Shown: positions 3,057 to 5,637 of the stretch, piece by piece
Position numbering within the stretch: the stretch's first letter is position 1
Layout of the letters: each line of letters begins with the position of its first letter
DNA from: Candidatus Bipolaricaulota bacterium
Lineage (GTDB): Bacteria; Bipolaricaulota; Bipolaricaulia; UBA7950; UBA9294
DNA length: 5,637 bases
Reading direction: 5' to 3'
Assembly: GCA_023132545.1 (NCBI GenBank)
Contig: JAGLYB010000051.1
Span: forward strand, 1 to 5,637
The notes under the pieces: generated by a model
The model's database searches: none
The model's input: only the letters and a program-made list of their open reading frames with translations
Told to the model about the DNA's origin: nothing
Program-made: the position numbers and the translations under genes

Positions 3057-4890
3057 TCCAAGGATGAGGCGATGGCGGGGGATTCTTTTTCGCGTGAGTG
3101 TTGACGGGCTCATTGTGCTGTCTTCGATGATGATTGCCTATTGGCTTCGCTTTGAATTTCGCATTCCGGCCTCCATCTCGGTAACGATCTGGCGAGCCCT
3201 AACCCTGGCCGTTGTTATCAAGATCCCCATCCTTCTTATCTTTCGCGTCTATCGGTTCAGTTGGCGGAATATCGGACTCGGGGAATTGTCGCAAACTGCC
3301 ATGGCTTGCGCATCAGGAACGGCTGTTCTGGCAACAGTGGAACTCGTGTTCCGGGACGTTCAGTATTGGGTCACAATGCCTCGATCGATTCTGGGCATCG
3401 ATCTTGCAATTTGTCTGCTGGCTATCCTTGGTGTCCGCGTATCAAGAAGATTACTGATCCATGCGTTTGGCAAGACGAGAAAGCTGGGGAAACGAACCCT
3501 TGTTGTGGGGGCAGGTGACGCAGGCTCGGAGCTGATCCGTGCATTGGAGATGGATGATTCTTATGCTGTGGTGGGATTGCTCGATGACGATCCCGCCAAG
3601 TCGGGACTTAGCATCCGTGGGGTCAATGTTACCGGCACCCTTGCTGAACTTGATCGCGAGATTACGCGGTTGAAAGCTGTTAGCGTGCTTATTGCGATGC
3701 CGTCGGCTCCGCCACACGTGATTCGCGAGACGATTGAGTTGGCTCGTAGTGCGGGAATCCAAGACGTCAAGATCATTCCTCAGCTTTCCGAGTTGTATGC
3801 CGGTATTGTGACCACGTCAGTTCTGCGTGACGTGTGTCCGGAAGATGTGCTTCGTCGCGATCCCGTACGCGTTGACACGAATGGCATATCAAGCTACATC
3901 ATGGGTCGGACGGCGCTGGTCACCGGAGCGGCTGGATCGATTGGTACGGAACTGTGCCGCCAATTATTGAAATTCGGCGCATCTCGGCTGGTTGCTCTAG
4001 ACTTCAACGAGACAGGGTTGTTCTACTTGGAATCCGACTTGAATCAGCGGTTCCCCGACCGAGACGTTCGAGTGGTGGTGGCGGACGTACGCGACACTGA
4101 GCAAATCGAGCGGATTCTACGGAATGAAAAGCCGTACGCTGTTTATCATGCGGCTGCATATAAGCATGTGCCGATGATGGAAGCGTTCCCGTGCGAGGCT
4201 GTCAAGACGAACATCGAGGGTACGCGCAATGTGCTTCGCTCCTCCTGCCGAGTTGATGCAGACGCGTTCGTTCTCATCTCAACGGACAAGGCGGTCAGTC
4301 CTACCTCGGTGATGGGAACGAGTAAACGAATCGCTGAGTTGATGGTTCGCGATCAGGAAAGCACTCAGACCCGCTGCATGACGGTCAGATTCGGGAACGT
4401 CCTCGGCAGCCGGGGCAGCGTACTCAAGACGTTCCAGGATCAAGTGGAGGCAAGGCAGCCGATCACAGTTACGCATCCTGACATGGAGCGGTTCTTCATG
4501 GTGACCTCAGAAGCCGTTCAACTGGTGCTGCAGGCAAGCGTGATTGGCCAATCCGGGCAGGTCCTCGTGCTGGATATGGGGAAACCGGTCCGTATCGTCG
4601 AGCTTGCTGAAGACGTGATCCGATTCTACGGATTGGAGCCCAACGTGGATCTGCCCATTGTGTTCTCCGGTATTCGTCCCGGGGAGAAGCTCTTCGAAGA
4701 GCTCATGACGGCGGAAGAGGGCTCGGAAGCTACGTCTCATAAGCAGTTGTCCATCGCTCGCATGGAACGACCGACGGCCGATTGGCTCACAGCGTTGTCA
4801 CAATTGGTGATGGATGCGAGGGGTGGGGACGACGCTGCAGTGATGCAGCTGCTGCGAGAGCTGGTACCACAGTTTCAAGAGAACATGTAA
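3046..4890 (+). CDS. Membrane-bound nucleotide-sugar 4,6-dehydratase (CapD/WbpM/PglF family)
   Basis: This 614-aa protein has the normal length and layout of large polysaccharide-biosynthesis dehydratases. About four N-terminal membrane segments come first (about residues 10-130). A first Rossmann domain follows, with VVGAGDAG at 153-160 and a DDDP turn. The catalytic extended-SDR domain has TGAAGSIG at 293-300. The active site reads STDKAVSPTSVMGTSKR, with D414-K415 and M423-xxx-K427. Methionine in place of the usual SDR tyrosine is the signature of this family. GIRPGEKLFEEL starts at 542. Such enzymes convert UDP-GlcNAc to UDP-4-keto-6-deoxy-GlcNAc (or a related epimer) at the inner membrane, supplying a DegT aminotransferase. 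I chose ATG 3046. The frame can be extended to GTG 2983, but those 21 codons lie over aminotransferase coding sequence in another frame. No strong ribosome site is visible, so reinitiation after the upstream stop is possible. Confidence 0.93.
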   Translation: MMLSPRMRRWRGILFRVSVDGLIVLSSMMIAYWLRFEFRIPASISVTIWRALTLAVVIKIPILLIFRVYRFSWRNIGLGELSQTAMACASGTAVLATVELVFRDVQYWVTMPRSILGIDLAICLLAILGVRVSRRLLIHAFGKTRKLGKRTLVVGAGDAGSELIRALEMDDSYAVVGLLDDDPAKSGLSIRGVNVTGTLAELDREITRLKAVSVLIAMPSAPPHVIRETIELARSAGIQDVKIIPQLSELYAGIVTTSVLRDVCPEDVLRRDPVRVDTNGISSYIMGRTALVTGAAGSIGTELCRQLLKFGASRLVALDFNETGLFYLESDLNQRFPDRDVRVVVADVRDTEQIERILRNEKPYAVYHAAAYKHVPMMEAFPCEAVKTNIEGTRNVLRSSCRVDADAFVLISTDKAVSPTSVMGTSKRIAELMVRDQESTQTRCMTVRFGNVLGSRGSVLKTFQDQVEARQPITVTHPDMERFFMVTSEAVQLVLQASVIGQSGQVLVLDMGKPVRIVELAEDVIRFYGLEPNVDLPIVFSGIRPGEKLFEELMTAEEGSEATSHKQLSIARMERPTADWLTALSQLVMDARGGDDAAVMQLLRELVPQFQENM

Positions 4891-4892
4891 CT

Positions 4893-5600
4893 ATGACGAA
4901 CACTCAGGAGATGCTCCCGCTGGCGAATGCCGTGCATATCTGGCGCTTCCCACTGATTGCAGCGCGTCAAGAGATCTCAGCATTGGGCCATTGGCTCAGC
5001 GAAGGTGAGAAGAAAACACTTGATCGAATCATCTCTTGCGCTGAGAGAGACAAGCGAATCGTGGCTTGGGGCAGGCTGCGATACATCCTGTCCCGGTACC
5101 TGGTGTGTGTGCCCGGGGATATCCAAATGAAGCGTAAACCCCTTGGACGTCCGGAGATTGTAGTTCCGAAAAACGCGGGACTACGATTTAGCCTGTCCCA
5201 CTCGGGCAGCTTTGGGTTGGTGGGAATCGCTGCGAATGCAATCGGCGTCGATATCGAGAAGATCCAACCTACGATGAATGTCGAACGACTCGCGACGCGT
5301 TTCTTCTCGCTGGATGAAGCAGCAGGGCTTCGAAATCTACCTGAAGCAGAGCAGGTCCCGAGGTTCTTCCGCTTGTGGGTTCTGAAGGAGGCTTATCTCA
5401 AGGCGATAGGTGCAGGTGTTCCCGCAGGGCTCTCGAAATGCGAGATCGTTTTGCATGGAGATGGTCCACGCATTCTTAGGAGCGAATTCGAAGGCGGGGA
5501 GCCGCAGCATGCCCTGATCGAGATCCCCGTATCCAAGGGGTATGTGGCCGCGCTTGCCTTGCCGCAACAAGTTGCCGACGTCTCTGTGTTCGACTTGTAG
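4893..5600 (+). CDS. 4'-phosphopantetheinyl transferase (Sfp/Gsp/HetI family)
   Basis: This 235-aa protein carries every Sfp-type signature: GRLRYILSRYL (60-70), KPLGRPEI (82-89), FSLSHSG (99-105), IGVDIEKI (117-124) with Mg2+-binding D120 and E122, and FFRLWVLKEAYLKAIGAG (158-175) with W162, K165, E166 and K170. It transfers phosphopantetheine from coenzyme A to a serine of acyl or peptidyl carrier proteins, turning them into holo forms in the cytoplasm. ATG 4893 is preferred. An in-frame start at 4782 would overlap the dehydratase by over 100 nt and adds sequence unlike the family. The start is 2 nt after the dehydratase stop, so the two genes are probably one operon. Its presence implies a carrier-protein-dependent enzyme close by. 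Confidence 0.93.
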   Translation: MTNTQEMLPLANAVHIWRFPLIAARQEISALGHWLSEGEKKTLDRIISCAERDKRIVAWGRLRYILSRYLVCVPGDIQMKRKPLGRPEIVVPKNAGLRFSLSHSGSFGLVGIAANAIGVDIEKIQPTMNVERLATRFFSLDEAAGLRNLPEAEQVPRFFRLWVLKEAYLKAIGAGVPAGLSKCEIVLHGDGPRILRSEFEGGEPQHALIEIPVSKGYVAALALPQQVADVSVFDL

Positions 5601-5624
5601 GACAGTAAACAAGAGGGTCTACCA

Positions 5625-5637
5625 TTGTATTTTGTAC
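5625..5637 (+). CDS. Possible start of the next gene (partial)
   Basis: AAGAGGG at 5611-5617 lies 7 nt before TTG 5625, which opens a frame (M-Y-F-V) to the window edge. The spacing is right for a ribosome site. With four codons no family can be assigned. Carrier-protein or adenylation-enzyme genes are common partners of a phosphopantetheinyl transferase, but that is a guess from context. Confidence 0.3.

Noticed and set aside
4782..4892. N-terminal extension of the phosphopantetheinyl transferase to 4782
   Set aside because: It lies wholly over conserved dehydratase coding sequence in a different frame and adds residues unlike the family; ATG 4893 gives the usual length.
1..5637. CRISPR array, tRNA, rRNA or insertion sequence
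   Set aside because: No regularly spaced short repeats, no tRNA cloverleaf or rRNA blocks and no transposase were seen; the repeats present are gene-end duplications or a weak pair.

Overview
This window is an accessory stretch inside a surface-polysaccharide (probably O-antigen or capsule) gene cluster of a bacterium. All recognisable genes read on the + strand, and base composition is moderately GC-rich by eye. The membrane-anchored CapD/WbpM/PglF-type nucleotide-sugar dehydratase beside DegT-type sugar aminotransferase sequences suggests a Gram-negative cell envelope. The density of toxin-antitoxin (TA) modules fits an environmental bacterium with a large accessory genome. I cannot name the organism from sequence alone.

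Layout. Bases 3-110 are the last 35 codons of a DegT/DnrJ/EryC1/StrS sugar aminotransferase. Bases 111-569 hold no intact gene, but include the frameshifted 3' part of a HicB-like antitoxin. Three complete TA operons follow: mntA-hepT (570-1222), phd-PIN (1323 or 1332 to 1954) and hicB-hicA (2192-2678). The phd-PIN operon has a clear promoter with a perfect inverted repeat between its -35 and -10 boxes. After hicA comes gene scrap: the frameshifted N-terminus of a GT4-type glycosyltransferase (2689 to about 2821). This is fused to the C-terminus of a second DegT-type aminotransferase (about 2811-3035), which has an internal stop. A third aminotransferase 3' end, carrying the first codons of the dehydratase gene, lies at 1970-2063. 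Next come an intact 614-aa nucleotide-sugar 4,6-dehydratase (3046-4890) and, 2 nt later, an Sfp-type 4'-phosphopantetheinyl transferase (4893-5600). A further gene may begin at 5625.

How it fits together. The dehydratase would make a UDP-4-keto-6-deoxy-HexNAc, the usual substrate of a DegT aminotransferase, so the two were probably once adjacent. Three TA operons and one antitoxin relic now sit between the aminotransferase whose 3' end opens the window and the dehydratase. A 94-bp imperfect direct repeat (1970-2063 and 2963-3056) brackets hicBA plus the glycosyltransferase scrap. A shorter, weaker repeat (311-352 and 1241-1280) brackets mntA-hepT. This points to stepwise insertion or recombination of cassette-sized pieces at one aminotransferase/dehydratase junction. 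The phosphopantetheinyl transferase suggests that a carrier-protein step (acyl or aminoacyl decoration of the sugar) is encoded nearby.

No new enzymatic system is evident; each intact gene belongs to a known family. The unusual part is the architecture: repeat-bounded TA modules and regenerated gene ends at a glycan-locus junction.
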